Shown: in pieces, positions 51,618 through 59,373 of the stretch
How positions within the stretch are numbered: the first letter of the stretch is position 1
How the letters are laid out: the number at the start of each line of letters is the position of its first letter
NCBI RefSeq assembly: GCF_000374085.1
Contig: NZ_KB893488.1
Coordinates: forward strand, 21,336 to 85,335
Reading direction: 5' to 3'
Origin: Spirosoma spitsbergense DSM 19989
GTDB lineage: Bacteria > Bacteroidota > Bacteroidia > Cytophagales > Spirosomataceae
Length of the DNA: 64,000 nt
Program-made: the position numbers and the translations under genes
The notes under the pieces: model-generated
What the model was told of the DNA's origin: nothing
Databases searched by the model: none
The model's input: the letters and a program-made list of their open reading frames with translations, nothing else

Positions 51618-52964
51618 CTACTCCACATGCGCATCCGCAATGTTCAGGGCTTCGCTGATGATGGCCAGGCCTTCGTCGATTTGCTCCCTGGTAACGCACA
51701 GGGGTGGTGCCACGAAGATATAACTCCAGCGCACAAACGTGTACATACCTAACTCCTTAATTTTAGCGGCTACTTTACCCATTACGGCCATTTCTTCGGG
51801 TTTGGCGTTGAAGGGTGCCATGGGTTCTTTGGTAGTTCGGTTTTTGACCACTTCAAAACAGCCCAGTAGACCCGTCGTTCTGAAGTCGCCGATGCTGGGG
51901 TGTTTCTGCTTCATCAATTCAGCCTGAGCCGCCACGTACTTCCCCATTTCGGCCGCGTTCTCAATCAAATTGTCTTCCTCGTAAATGTTCAGGTTGGCCA
52001 GCGCAGCCGCACAGCCTACCGGATGAGCTGCGTAGGTCATGCCCGTTGCCAGCACGGTATCGTCGTAGCGGGCCGCAATTTTATCCGTCACCATCAGGCA
52101 CCCGAACGGGATATAGCCACTGGTGATGCCCTTCGCCATCGTTGCCATATCGGGCACAATACCATGATTTTCAAACCCAAACCATTTGCCCGTCCGACCA
52201 AAGCCACTCATCACTTCGTCGATAATCAGCAGCATACCGTGTTTATCGCAGATTTCCCGAACGGCGGCCAGGTAACCAACCGGATACTGCAAACAACCCG
52301 ACGTACCCGATTCGCCTTCTAGCATAATGGCGGCTATCGTGCCCGGCCCTTCGTAGGCGATAATCCGCTCCAGTTGCGCCACGGAATCGGTGAGCATACT
52401 GGCTTCGTCGTGATTCCAGCGGTATTTGTACGGAATGTCGATATGCACAAAATTGGGAGCCTGCTGGGAGTCATCGGGATGCTTGCGGGGGTCGCCACCA
52501 ACGGACAAGGTACCATACGTAGCGCCGTGGTACGACTGGTAGCGGCTCAGAATTTTATGCCGTCCCGTGTACAGACGGGCCAGTTTGATGGCGGCTTCGT
52601 TGGACGTGGCTCCGCACAGGGTGAAGAACGCTTTGTTCAGGTCGCCGGGACAGATTTCCGCCATCTTTTTACCCAGTTCCCCCCGCACTTTGGTGACGCA
52701 GTAGGGTGTCACGTAACTCACCTCCTGCATCTGCCGGACCACGGCATCGGTAACGCGCTGATCGCCGTGCCCGATGTTTACGTTCATCAGGCCCGACGAA
52801 AAGTCGAGATAGCGTTTATCGTCGTAGTCGTACAGGTAAACACCTTTGCCGTATTTGACCGCAATGGGTGAAATATTTTTCTGTTTGCTCCAGGCAAAAA
52901 CGGTGTAGTCGAAACTATCCTGCAATACTTCCTGCGTTTCGGAAAGCGTGGCTGTGTCAAGCAT
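51618..52964 (-). CDS. Class III aminotransferase, probable beta-alanine/beta-aminoisobutyrate transaminase
   Basis: 448 residues of fold-type I PLP enzymes, class III: substrate-side YLDFSSGLMNVNIGHG, PLP-phosphate segment CGATSNEAAIKLAR, LLIIDEVMSGFGRTG with the cofactor-binding Asp, and Schiff-base Lys278 in MAKGITSGYIPFG. Beside pyrimidine-degrading genes and a malonate/methylmalonate semialdehyde dehydrogenase, it should transfer the amino group of beta-alanine or beta-aminoisobutyrate to a 2-oxo acid. The exact acceptor cannot be read from sequence. Confidence 0.9.
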   Translation of the reverse strand: MLDTATLSETQEVLQDSFDYTVFAWSKQKNISPIAVKYGKGVYLYDYDDKRYLDFSSGLMNVNIGHGDQRVTDAVVRQMQEVSYVTPYCVTKVRGELGKKMAEICPGDLNKAFFTLCGATSNEAAIKLARLYTGRHKILSRYQSYHGATYGTLSVGGDPRKHPDDSQQAPNFVHIDIPYKYRWNHDEASMLTDSVAQLERIIAYEGPGTIAAIMLEGESGTSGCLQYPVGYLAAVREICDKHGMLLIIDEVMSGFGRTGKWFGFENHGIVPDMATMAKGITSGYIPFGCLMVTDKIAARYDDTVLATGMTYAAHPVGCAAALANLNIYEEDNLIENAAEMGKYVAAQAELMKQKHPSIGDFRTTGLLGCFEVVKNRTTKEPMAPFNAKPEEMAVMGKVAAKIKELGMYTFVRWSYIFVAPPLCVTREQIDEGLAIISEALNIADAHVE

Positions 52965-52992
52965 GTTGGTTTAGTGTTTTTGGTTTGATTAT

Positions 52993-53036
52993 ACTCCACC
53001 CTAACCCTCCCCGTACGGGGAGGGTTAGGGTGGAGT
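52993..53036. repeat. 44-bp perfect palindrome without loop
   Basis: Arms of 22 bp (52993-53014 and 53015-53036) meet at the centre GTAC and contain CCCTAACCCTCCCC. It lies between the semialdehyde dehydrogenase stop and the aminotransferase start. As RNA it would form a very stable hairpin; it may lower downstream expression or be a dispersed palindromic element. Confidence 0.9.
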
Positions 53037-53049
53037 TCAGATGGTGATG

Positions 53050-54507
53050 CTAACTCATCCAGTTTATCCCGGCTTCGGGGTTCCATTTGGTGGTACTCTT
53101 CTTTAGCTTCGTCCAGAATTCGATGGAGCTTTTGCCGGTAATATCACCTACGCCAAAGCGGCTCTCGTTCCAGCCACCGAATGAAAAAGGCTCACGCGGA
53201 ACGGGTACGCCCACGTTTACCCCCACCATACCGGCACTGGCTTTATCCATGACGTACCGGGCCATGCCGCCATTTTGCGTAAATACCGACGCAGCATTAC
53301 CGTAGGGGTTCGCATTTTCGATGGCTAGTGCTTCATCCACCGTGTTAGTCCGCATGATGCTGATGACCGGCCCGAAAATTTCTTCTTTCGCAATGGCCAT
53401 ATCCGGTGTTACGTAATCAATCACCGTTGGGCCGACGTAGGTGCCGTTTTCTTTCCCGGCCACCGTTGGATTACGACCATCGACCAGCACCTTAGCGCCC
53501 TGACTTTCTGCTTCGGTAATGTACTGTTCTATTCTGTCTTTCGACGCCCGGTTTATCACCGCACCGAGGTTCTGGCCGGGTACAACTTTGCGGGCTTCTT
53601 CGCATAGTTTCTCGATGATATGGTCGACGGGACCAACGGCTACCATGGCCGAAGCCGCCATACACCGCTGACCCGCGCAACCGGCCATGGATGCGGTGAT
53701 GTTCTGGGCGGTCATGCCGGGAATGGCATCGGGCAGTACGATCAGGTGGTTTTTGGCTCCTCCCAAGGCCAGGCATCGTTTCAAGTTACCCGTCGCCCGT
53801 TTGTACACTGCTTTCGCGATTTTGGTGGAGCCAACAAACGATACGGCTTCAATATCGGGATGGTCGCAGATGGCTTCCACGATTTCCCGGTCGCCGTGTA
53901 CCACGTTGAAAACTCCCGGTGGCAGGCCAGCTTCCTGCAATAGTTCGGCTAGTCGACCCACGCTCAACGGGACTTTTTCCGACGGTTTGAGGATCATGCA
54001 GTTGCCCAGCGCAATGGCGTTTGGGATGGTCCAGTTGGGTACCATGCTGGGGAAGTTGAACGGCACAATACTGGCCACCACACCCAGCGGTACGTGTTCG
54101 GTCCGGCACTCGACGCCCCGGCTCACTTCCAGAATCTCACCGGTAATGAGTTGCGGCAGCGAACAGGCAAACTCGGCCAACTCAGCCCCTTTTTCAATTT
54201 CGGCAACAGCTTCTTCGTAGGTTTTTCCATTCTCTTCCTGAATCAGCAGGGCCAGCTCTTTCAGGTTTTTCTCCAGCAGGGCTTTATACCGGTAAAAAAC
54301 CTGCACCCGCTCCTTGATGGTGGTTCGACTCCAGTCGGGAAACGCCTTTTTAGCTGCTTCAACGGCGGTTGCCAAATCCGCAGCCGTCGATAAAGGAACG
54401 GTGGAAAGAAGGGTGCCATCTACCGGGGAGATAACGGGTAAGGTCCGGTCGGTGGCTGCTGCCACAAATTGCCCGTTGCTATAATTCTGAACCGGGGTGT
54501 ACTTCAT
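53050..54507 (-). CDS. mmsA: CoA-acylating methylmalonate/malonate-semialdehyde dehydrogenase
   Basis: 485 residues of the aldehyde dehydrogenase superfamily. PFNFPSMVPNWTIPNAIALGN is the cofactor segment with Asn151; catalytic Cys282 lies in CAGQRCMAAS; EEIFGPVISI is the usual C-terminal motif. The Cys is preceded by MAGCAGQ rather than the hydrolytic subfamily's Glu arrangement, as in CoA-dependent MmsA/IolA enzymes. It converts malonate semialdehyde to acetyl-CoA or methylmalonate semialdehyde to propionyl-CoA, completing the route. First gene of the leftward unit, divergent from an Lrp-type gene. Confidence 0.93.
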   Translation of the reverse strand: MKYTPVQNYSNGQFVAAATDRTLPVISPVDGTLLSTVPLSTAADLATAVEAAKKAFPDWSRTTIKERVQVFYRYKALLEKNLKELALLIQEENGKTYEEAVAEIEKGAELAEFACSLPQLITGEILEVSRGVECRTEHVPLGVVASIVPFNFPSMVPNWTIPNAIALGNCMILKPSEKVPLSVGRLAELLQEAGLPPGVFNVVHGDREIVEAICDHPDIEAVSFVGSTKIAKAVYKRATGNLKRCLALGGAKNHLIVLPDAIPGMTAQNITASMAGCAGQRCMAASAMVAVGPVDHIIEKLCEEARKVVPGQNLGAVINRASKDRIEQYITEAESQGAKVLVDGRNPTVAGKENGTYVGPTVIDYVTPDMAIAKEEIFGPVISIMRTNTVDEALAIENANPYGNAASVFTQNGGMARYVMDKASAGMVGVNVGVPVPREPFSFGGWNESRFGVGDITGKSSIEFWTKLKKSTTKWNPEAGINWMS

Positions 54508-54551
54508 ATACTTTGCGCCGATAACTGCATATTTTTCAGCAGAATAAGGTG

Positions 54552-54581
54552 CAAACTAAAAAAAAGTTAGAAACAAGGCAA
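54552..54581 (-). promoter_or_regulatory. Candidate promoter of the pyrimidine catabolic genes
   Basis: On the minus strand, TTG (54579-54581), a 20-bp spacer and TAGTTTG (54552-54558) approximate the Bacteroidota promoter. It sits in the 110-bp divergent gap with the Lrp-type gene, where that regulator would be expected to bind. Confidence 0.42.
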
Positions 54582-54617
54582 TTGAATCTATTATTTTTAA
54601 GGCGAATTTATTTCGCT

Positions 54618-55088
54618 GTGGAGAAAACGCAACTCATACTGGACGACCTGGACTTTAAGGTGCTTTCCTGCCTTCAGCAGGATGGCCGGATGTCGTTTAC
54701 CGACATGGCCGACCGGCTGAACGTGTCGGTGGGCACAGCCCGAACCCGGCTGAACCGCCTGATTGACGATGGTATCATCAGTATCATTGGTCGGATTGAC
54801 CCCGACAAAGCCGGTTTTGGGGCTTACGCGCACATCGCGGTCTACGTTCGTCCGGCTACACTGAAGGAGTCGGTTGCCCAAACCATTGCCAGTCGCCCCG
54901 AGGTCAGCTTTTTAGCCAGCACCTCGGGCGAGTATGACCTGGAAGTAGATGTAATGTGCCCGGACAATGCCCACCTGGAACAATTCGTGAGCGATATTTC
55001 GACCATCGAGGGCGTTTACCAAACCAAAACAACCCTCTACTTTAAGGTCTACAAATACGCCCAGCCAGATTTAAGTCTGCTGAAGTGA
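54618..55088 (+). CDS. Lrp/AsnC-family transcriptional regulator
   Basis: 156 residues from GTG 54618: helix-turn-helix DLDFKVLSCLQQDGRMSFTDMADRL with recognition helix SVGTARTRLNRL, then a RAM ligand-binding domain (about 70-150, YAHIAVYVRP, STSGEYDLEVDVMCPD). Lrp-type proteins form octamers and respond to amino acids. Divergent placement next to the beta-amino-acid catabolic genes suggests it controls them, with beta-alanine or a similar compound as effector; this is inference. A longer frame from GTG 54549 is possible, but that stretch is A/T-rich and probably the promoter. Confidence 0.9.
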   Translation: MEKTQLILDDLDFKVLSCLQQDGRMSFTDMADRLNVSVGTARTRLNRLIDDGIISIIGRIDPDKAGFGAYAHIAVYVRPATLKESVAQTIASRPEVSFLASTSGEYDLEVDVMCPDNAHLEQFVSDISTIEGVYQTKTTLYFKVYKYAQPDLSLLK

Positions 55089-55095
55089 TATGCAC

Positions 55096-55145
55096 AGTAA
55101 GCCAGCAAGGCGTAGCATAGAATCGCTACACCTTGCTGGCTTACT
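55096..55145 (-). terminator. Terminator hairpin between convergent genes
   Basis: Twenty-bp arms (55096-55115 and 55126-55145) with a 10-nt loop. The single non-complementary position is a C/A on the plus strand but a G-U pair in the minus-strand RNA, so it evolved as terminator of the type IX-secreted protein gene at 55172; it can also stop the Lrp transcript. Confidence 0.68.
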
Positions 55146-55171
55146 GGCTCAGACGGTCCTTTCGGAACCAA

Positions 55172-55720
55172 TCATTTTTTCATTAGCCGTAAAACCTGGC
55201 TACCCTTACCGGTTTCTACCTGATACAGGTACACGCCAACGGGTAGATGACTCAGGTCGAGTAAGGTGCGGTGCGTCCCCGCCGATTCGACCGCCTGTCC
55301 GTCGGATTGCCGGACCATACGCCCATTGGCATCCATAAGCGTTTGCGTGACGCGGAGTGATTCGGGCAAATTATATTCTACGGTCGTGGTGGTTTCGAAT
55401 GGATTCGGAAAGGCTCTGACCGTAAGCGTTGTACCGGGTTCAGCCGACAGGATACTCGTTGTGGGATGTATCGTTGCCAGAAATACGGAACCTGCCTGAG
55501 CCACAAAACCCGGCTGTAGCGTGACCGACTGGCCAGCCATGTAATGGGCCGTAGCCCTGGCCTCCACTACATTGGCAGCGGTAAGATTGTCAACGGCTCG
55601 GTCTTCGCGAACGGTCCCAGCTAGTACAGACTGGGTAATGTTAGCAGTACGGACATCCACCTGCGCGAAGGCACCCGCGCAGGCCAGCAAAAAAGTAGGG
55701 GCAATCAGTAGTCGTTTCAT
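55172..55720 (-). CDS. Small type IX-secreted protein with 3-coathanger stack domain
   Basis: 182 residues: signal peptide (MKRLLIAPTFLLACAGAFAQ), a 3-coathanger stack unit (about 25-85, ending in ATAHYMAGQSVTLQPGFVAQ and AGSVFLATI), and a type IX sorting domain (FPNPFETTTTVEYNLPE ... HLPVGVYLYQVETGKG). It should be exported by the signal peptide and then moved across the outer membrane by the type IX system. Function of the coathanger unit is unknown; such units usually sit next to sorting domains in large adhesins, so this is a minimal version. It follows the repeat protein gene by 21 bp. Confidence 0.82.
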   Translation of the reverse strand: MKRLLIAPTFLLACAGAFAQVDVRTANITQSVLAGTVREDRAVDNLTAANVVEARATAHYMAGQSVTLQPGFVAQAGSVFLATIHPTTSILSAEPGTTLTVRAFPNPFETTTTVEYNLPESLRVTQTLMDANGRMVRQSDGQAVESAGTHRTLLDLSHLPVGVYLYQVETGKGSQVLRLMKK

Positions 55721-55741
55721 GATGCTGTCGTGTTAGAAGGT

Positions 55742-57835
55742 TTACTTTTTGTGTAGCGCATTACGTTTCGTTACGGGTTGGGTACGCTGCTGACGGAGTT
55801 GCGCGACTTCGTTGTGCAGAGTCACGACATAGAGGGTTAACTCCTCAATTTTCTCCAATAGTTTGGCGTTCATCTTCGCCACGTCCATGCCCTCCTTCAC
55901 CACTTCCTCCGCCGAGGCAATACCCGGCAGGTGCTGATGCTGCTGAATGTACTGCGCTACCTCGGTCAGCGGGGCCAGCCGATAGCCCCGGGCGAAGACC
56001 TTATCGCTCCATTCATCCGTGTTTTTAATGGCCACTTTTACCTTCTCCGCCAGCAATCCCTGACCCACATACAGGCTGTAGCCCGCCGGGATCTTGCTCA
56101 CTCCTTCGCCAATCACCACACCCCCGGCTGTGTTACGCACCAACTCCCCCGACCGCTCCCAGAGGGCATCCTCAGCCGCCACACGGGCACTGCTACCAGT
56201 AGTGCTACCCAGAATGACGTTGCCGCTACCATCGACGGTGAGAAACTTGGTCTGATTCAGCGCGGTGGCGGGGGAACTGCTGGTGAGGTTTTCCAGGCGC
56301 AATCCCGACTGGTCGGCCACGCCACTGGTAAGGTGGAGTTTACTGTTGGGGTTGCTGGTGCCGATACCTACACTGGCATCGTTTCCCAGCACAATAGCAT
56401 TGCTCACATTTACTTTGGCACGATATCCAATGGCGGTGGCATTGGTCAAAGCATCTGATCCAGTGTTGGCTGCATTGCCGACAAACGTATTATTAGAGCC
56501 AGTTGCATTGGATCCACCCGTATTTGGCCCTAAAAAGGCGTTTCCATTTCCTGTTGTATTACCGAACCCGGCAAAAATACCTACTGATGCGTTTTGTTGA
56601 CCCGTTGTGTTGTTAAGTCCTGCGTTATATCCTACAAATGCATTTCCGCTGCCCGTCGTGTTGTTGGGAGCTGCTCCTGAACCGATAAATGTGTTGGTAA
56701 CACCTTCTGTATTTTTTCCACCGGCACTCGGGCCAACAAACACATTTAGAGCACCCGTCGTATTGGATAACCCTGCCTGAACGCCTAAAAAGGTATTGAC
56801 GGCACCCGTTGTATTGTTTTGGCCAGCACCCTGCCCCATGAACGTATTCTGACTACCCGTTGTGTTAGATAAACCGGCCTGGTAGCCCATAAAGGCGTTA
56901 TCATGACCCGTCGTGTTAGCTCTGCCCGCTTGAAAACCTGCGAATGCATTATTGCTGCCTGTCGTATTCAAGTAACCCGCCTGGTGCCCCGTAAACGTGT
57001 TATTACTACCGGTTGTGTTGAAACGGCCTGCATCCAATCCGGTAAAGACATCGAAACTACCCGTCGTGTTATCATAGCCGGAGTAAGCCCCGGTAAAGAC
57101 GTTGAATCCTCCAGTTGTGTTGGAAAAACCGGTCTTGCTACCAATGAAAGTGTTGTTGGAGACGGTGTTGTTGTATCCCGCCGAATCGCCAATGGCCACG
57201 TTGTTGTGACCTGTTTGATTAGAGCGACCTGCCAGAACCCCTAGATATGCATTGCTGTAGCCGGTCAGGTTAGATACTCCTGCTTCAGAACCCACAAACA
57301 CATTGGTCGTTCCTGTCCGGTTGGCCTGCCCCGTTCGATAGCCCATAAAGGTATTGGCGTTACCACCCCTGTTCAGATTACCAGCTTCGTAACCAATGAA
57401 CACATTATTGCTGCCTGCGGAATTCAAAATTCCTGTGTAGGTGCCCATCATGACATTTTTACTGCCTGTCGTGTTCCCATTACCCGCATTGTTTCCCATA
57501 ATGGTATTGTTGCTGCCCGTTGTATTGTTTAAACCAGCATTCACCCCCACAAAGGCGTTATGCTCACCGGTTGAGTTGTTCGAACCTGCCTGCACCCCCA
57601 AAAAGGTGTTAAAACTCCCCGTGGTGTTTTGCCAGCCACTCGTGTTGCCCAAGAAGACATTGCTGCGCCCCGTCATCGTGTTATTACCCGCATTGATACC
57701 GACCAGTGTATTCTGGTATCCCGGCGTGGGGGAAGCGGGCGAGGTGGCCACGTAGTTGTCCTGGGCCAGTAGCGAAAGGGAGGGGAACAGCAATATGGCT
57801 GCAAGGCCCCGGCGGAAAATGGTAGTGGTTTTCAT
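55742..57835 (-). CDS. Surface repeat protein with 25 NTTGSNNTF-type repeats and endosialidase-chaperone C-terminus
   Basis: 697 residues. After a signal peptide (cleavage near SLLAQ) about 25 tandem 17-residue repeats fill residues 46-469; the consensus is GxxAGxxNTTGSxNTFx. They resemble YadA-head and phage-fibre repeats that stack as a beta-solenoid. Then come VGIGTSNPNSKLHL, the usual fibre segment, and a C-terminal S74-like intramolecular chaperone region (about 590-690, AQYIQQHQHLPGIASAEEVV, MNAKLLEKIEELTLYVV). A trimeric surface fibre is likely. At the DNA level the repeats have 51-bp period but have diverged. Confidence 0.85.
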   Translation of the reverse strand: MKTTTIFRRGLAAILLFPSLSLLAQDNYVATSPASPTPGYQNTLVGINAGNNTMTGRSNVFLGNTSGWQNTTGSFNTFLGVQAGSNNSTGEHNAFVGVNAGLNNTTGSNNTIMGNNAGNGNTTGSKNVMMGTYTGILNSAGSNNVFIGYEAGNLNRGGNANTFMGYRTGQANRTGTTNVFVGSEAGVSNLTGYSNAYLGVLAGRSNQTGHNNVAIGDSAGYNNTVSNNTFIGSKTGFSNTTGGFNVFTGAYSGYDNTTGSFDVFTGLDAGRFNTTGSNNTFTGHQAGYLNTTGSNNAFAGFQAGRANTTGHDNAFMGYQAGLSNTTGSQNTFMGQGAGQNNTTGAVNTFLGVQAGLSNTTGALNVFVGPSAGGKNTEGVTNTFIGSGAAPNNTTGSGNAFVGYNAGLNNTTGQQNASVGIFAGFGNTTGNGNAFLGPNTGGSNATGSNNTFVGNAANTGSDALTNATAIGYRAKVNVSNAIVLGNDASVGIGTSNPNSKLHLTSGVADQSGLRLENLTSSSPATALNQTKFLTVDGSGNVILGSTTGSSARVAAEDALWERSGELVRNTAGGVVIGEGVSKIPAGYSLYVGQGLLAEKVKVAIKNTDEWSDKVFARGYRLAPLTEVAQYIQQHQHLPGIASAEEVVKEGMDVAKMNAKLLEKIEELTLYVVTLHNEVAQLRQQRTQPVTKRNALHKK

Positions 57836-58060
57836 ACTTGTACATGGTTAAAGTGAAAATAGAGAGAAAAGTCAGGCTTGTTACAGCATCCATAGCCAGG
57901 GGTTTAAGGCACGGCATTACGAGTAACGTAAAGGCACGCGTAGACTCGCCCGTCAATTATCGGTGGCTAAGGTATTGCATAAAACCACGAATTAATTAGC
58001 CAATTGACAGAATGTCCCCTAACCGAAAGAAATAGTCCCAAGATTGATAGGAATGGAGAT

Positions 58061-58429
58061 TCAGCCAGCTTTTTCCGTATGTACTGACGGGCTGAAACAC
58101 GGTGCGGACGACACACACGGCATGGGTTGCGTACTGTAATCAGAGGGGCCTGGTGCCGGGACAACGGGCAGGCTCCCGGTGTCGTTGGGTCGATGTTTGT
58201 ACGATTTGATTCGGTAGGCATCATACCGGTTCAATCCTTCCCGTGTACCAATCCAGACAAAACCTGCCTTATCTCTGGTAATTGCGAACACACTACTTTG
58301 CAATAAGCCACCGTCCGGCGTAAGGCGCTCAAAGCGGTACATCGACTCCTGCGCGGCCACACCAGGACTACCAATCAGGATAACCCCGATTAACAGCCAA
58401 AAGACAGAAGATAGCTTGACAGGCAGCAC
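58061..58429 (-). pseudogene. Truncated N-terminus of a two-component-propeller sensor (hybrid kinase type)
   Basis: The frame begins at GTG 58429 with a signal peptide (VFWLLIGVILIGSPGVAAQ), then RFERLTPDGGLLQSSVFAIT and RDKAGFVWIGTREGLNRYDAY, the first Reg_prop blade of large periplasmic sensor kinases. After about 85 residues the sequence becomes Pro/Ser-rich and family-unlike, and stops. The remaining 1000 or so residues expected of such a sensor are absent. It is a 5' fragment left by deletion, or by replacement with the neighbouring surface-protein genes. Confidence 0.62.
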
Positions 58430-58486
58430 GTTACAAATTACATGAAACCGCCTGTTGCATCAGTAAAAGCGAAGAAAAGAACAGCC

Positions 58487-58831
58487 TCACCCCTTCGTAG
58501 AGCTCGCTTCCTCAAAAAGGCGCATGGCCATCAGACCGTTTCCAACGGCACCACCCGCCCGAATCGCGGCCGCAATGAACACGGTTTCGGCGATCTCTTC
58601 GCGGGTAGCACCGGCCCGAGCGGCATTATTGATGTGGGATTCAATGCAGTAGGCACACTGGGTTATCAAAGCAACAGCTACCGACATCAGTTCCCGATAC
58701 TTGACAGGAATGACCCCATCGGTTCGTTCTGCCGTATGCTTGAGATTCATAAAAGCCGCAGCCTCTTTGGGAGCAGAACCAAGCAGGCTATCGGTATACG
58801 CACGGTCTTTAGGCGTCTGATATTCGGCCAT
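58487..58831 (-). CDS. Carboxymuconolactone decarboxylase family (AhpD-like) protein
   Basis: 114 residues of the CMD/AhpD fold with the redox pair Cys59-x-x-Cys62 in TQCAYCIESHINNA and ETVFIAAAIRAGGAVGNGLMAM after it. Such proteins form hexamers or trimers and reduce peroxides or disulfides. It is a distant cousin of the arsS-linked protein at 29640-29972. ATG 58831 (MAEYQTPKDR) fits the family better than ATG 58846. It stands alone. Confidence 0.82.
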   Translation of the reverse strand: MAEYQTPKDRAYTDSLLGSAPKEAAAFMNLKHTAERTDGVIPVKYRELMSVAVALITQCAYCIESHINNAARAGATREEIAETVFIAAAIRAGGAVGNGLMAMRLFEEASSTKG

Positions 58832-58846
58832 ATGAGTATGTAACAA

Positions 58847-59373
58847 GGAATTACCAGTCAGTGTACAGGAGCACCATCAACAACGGATTGACAGCGCATA
58901 GACAAGGCAGAGAAACACACTATTTACTCAATTCCCCAGGTTAGTGGGTACCTGCTGTAGCGTTTATAGGTCAGGCAGGCAAAGGTGTGGCAAATACCGG
59001 ACCTTCCTGGTTAAATACTGTCTCTGCCAACAGCCCATAACGGGTAGGGACGATATGAAGGAATAAATTATTCACCCTTGTTCGATTCCGGCAGGCAACT
59101 GTTTTTCCGTACGGCATCGGCGTTTTAATACTCAGGAAATAGGGCTTGACTGGTCTTATTTAGGGTTTTAAGGACGGATAACCGAACGATGAACGGATAC
59201 ATAGTGTTAGTGTAATATAGTTTATCTCCAGTCTTCCTGTTGCCACATGTACCTTAACGCATTGCGTAAGTATAGCTTTAGCGTCTATATTTGGCCCAAC
59301 CGCGTATGTAGAACCACGCGGGTCATTCGTAGTCAGCTGGCAGCGGAAACAGTTTCAACCTGAACACCATATT
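58847..59373. other. Long intergenic region upstream of topA
   Basis: 527 bp without a credible gene. It holds the upstream region of the AhpD-like gene and, at its right end, the topA promoter. No RNA gene was recognised. Confidence 0.45.
59262..59293 (+). promoter_or_regulatory. Bacteroidota-type promoter of topA
   Basis: TTG (59262-59264), a 21-bp spacer and TATATTTG (59286-59293), a full match to TAnnTTTG. Transcription would begin near 59300, about 75 bp before the topA start. Confidence 0.58.

Noticed and set aside
55880..57700. CRISPR-like array from the 51-bp periodicity
   Set aside because: The period is a coding repeat of 17 codons with diverged units; there are no identical repeats separated by unique spacers and no cas genes.
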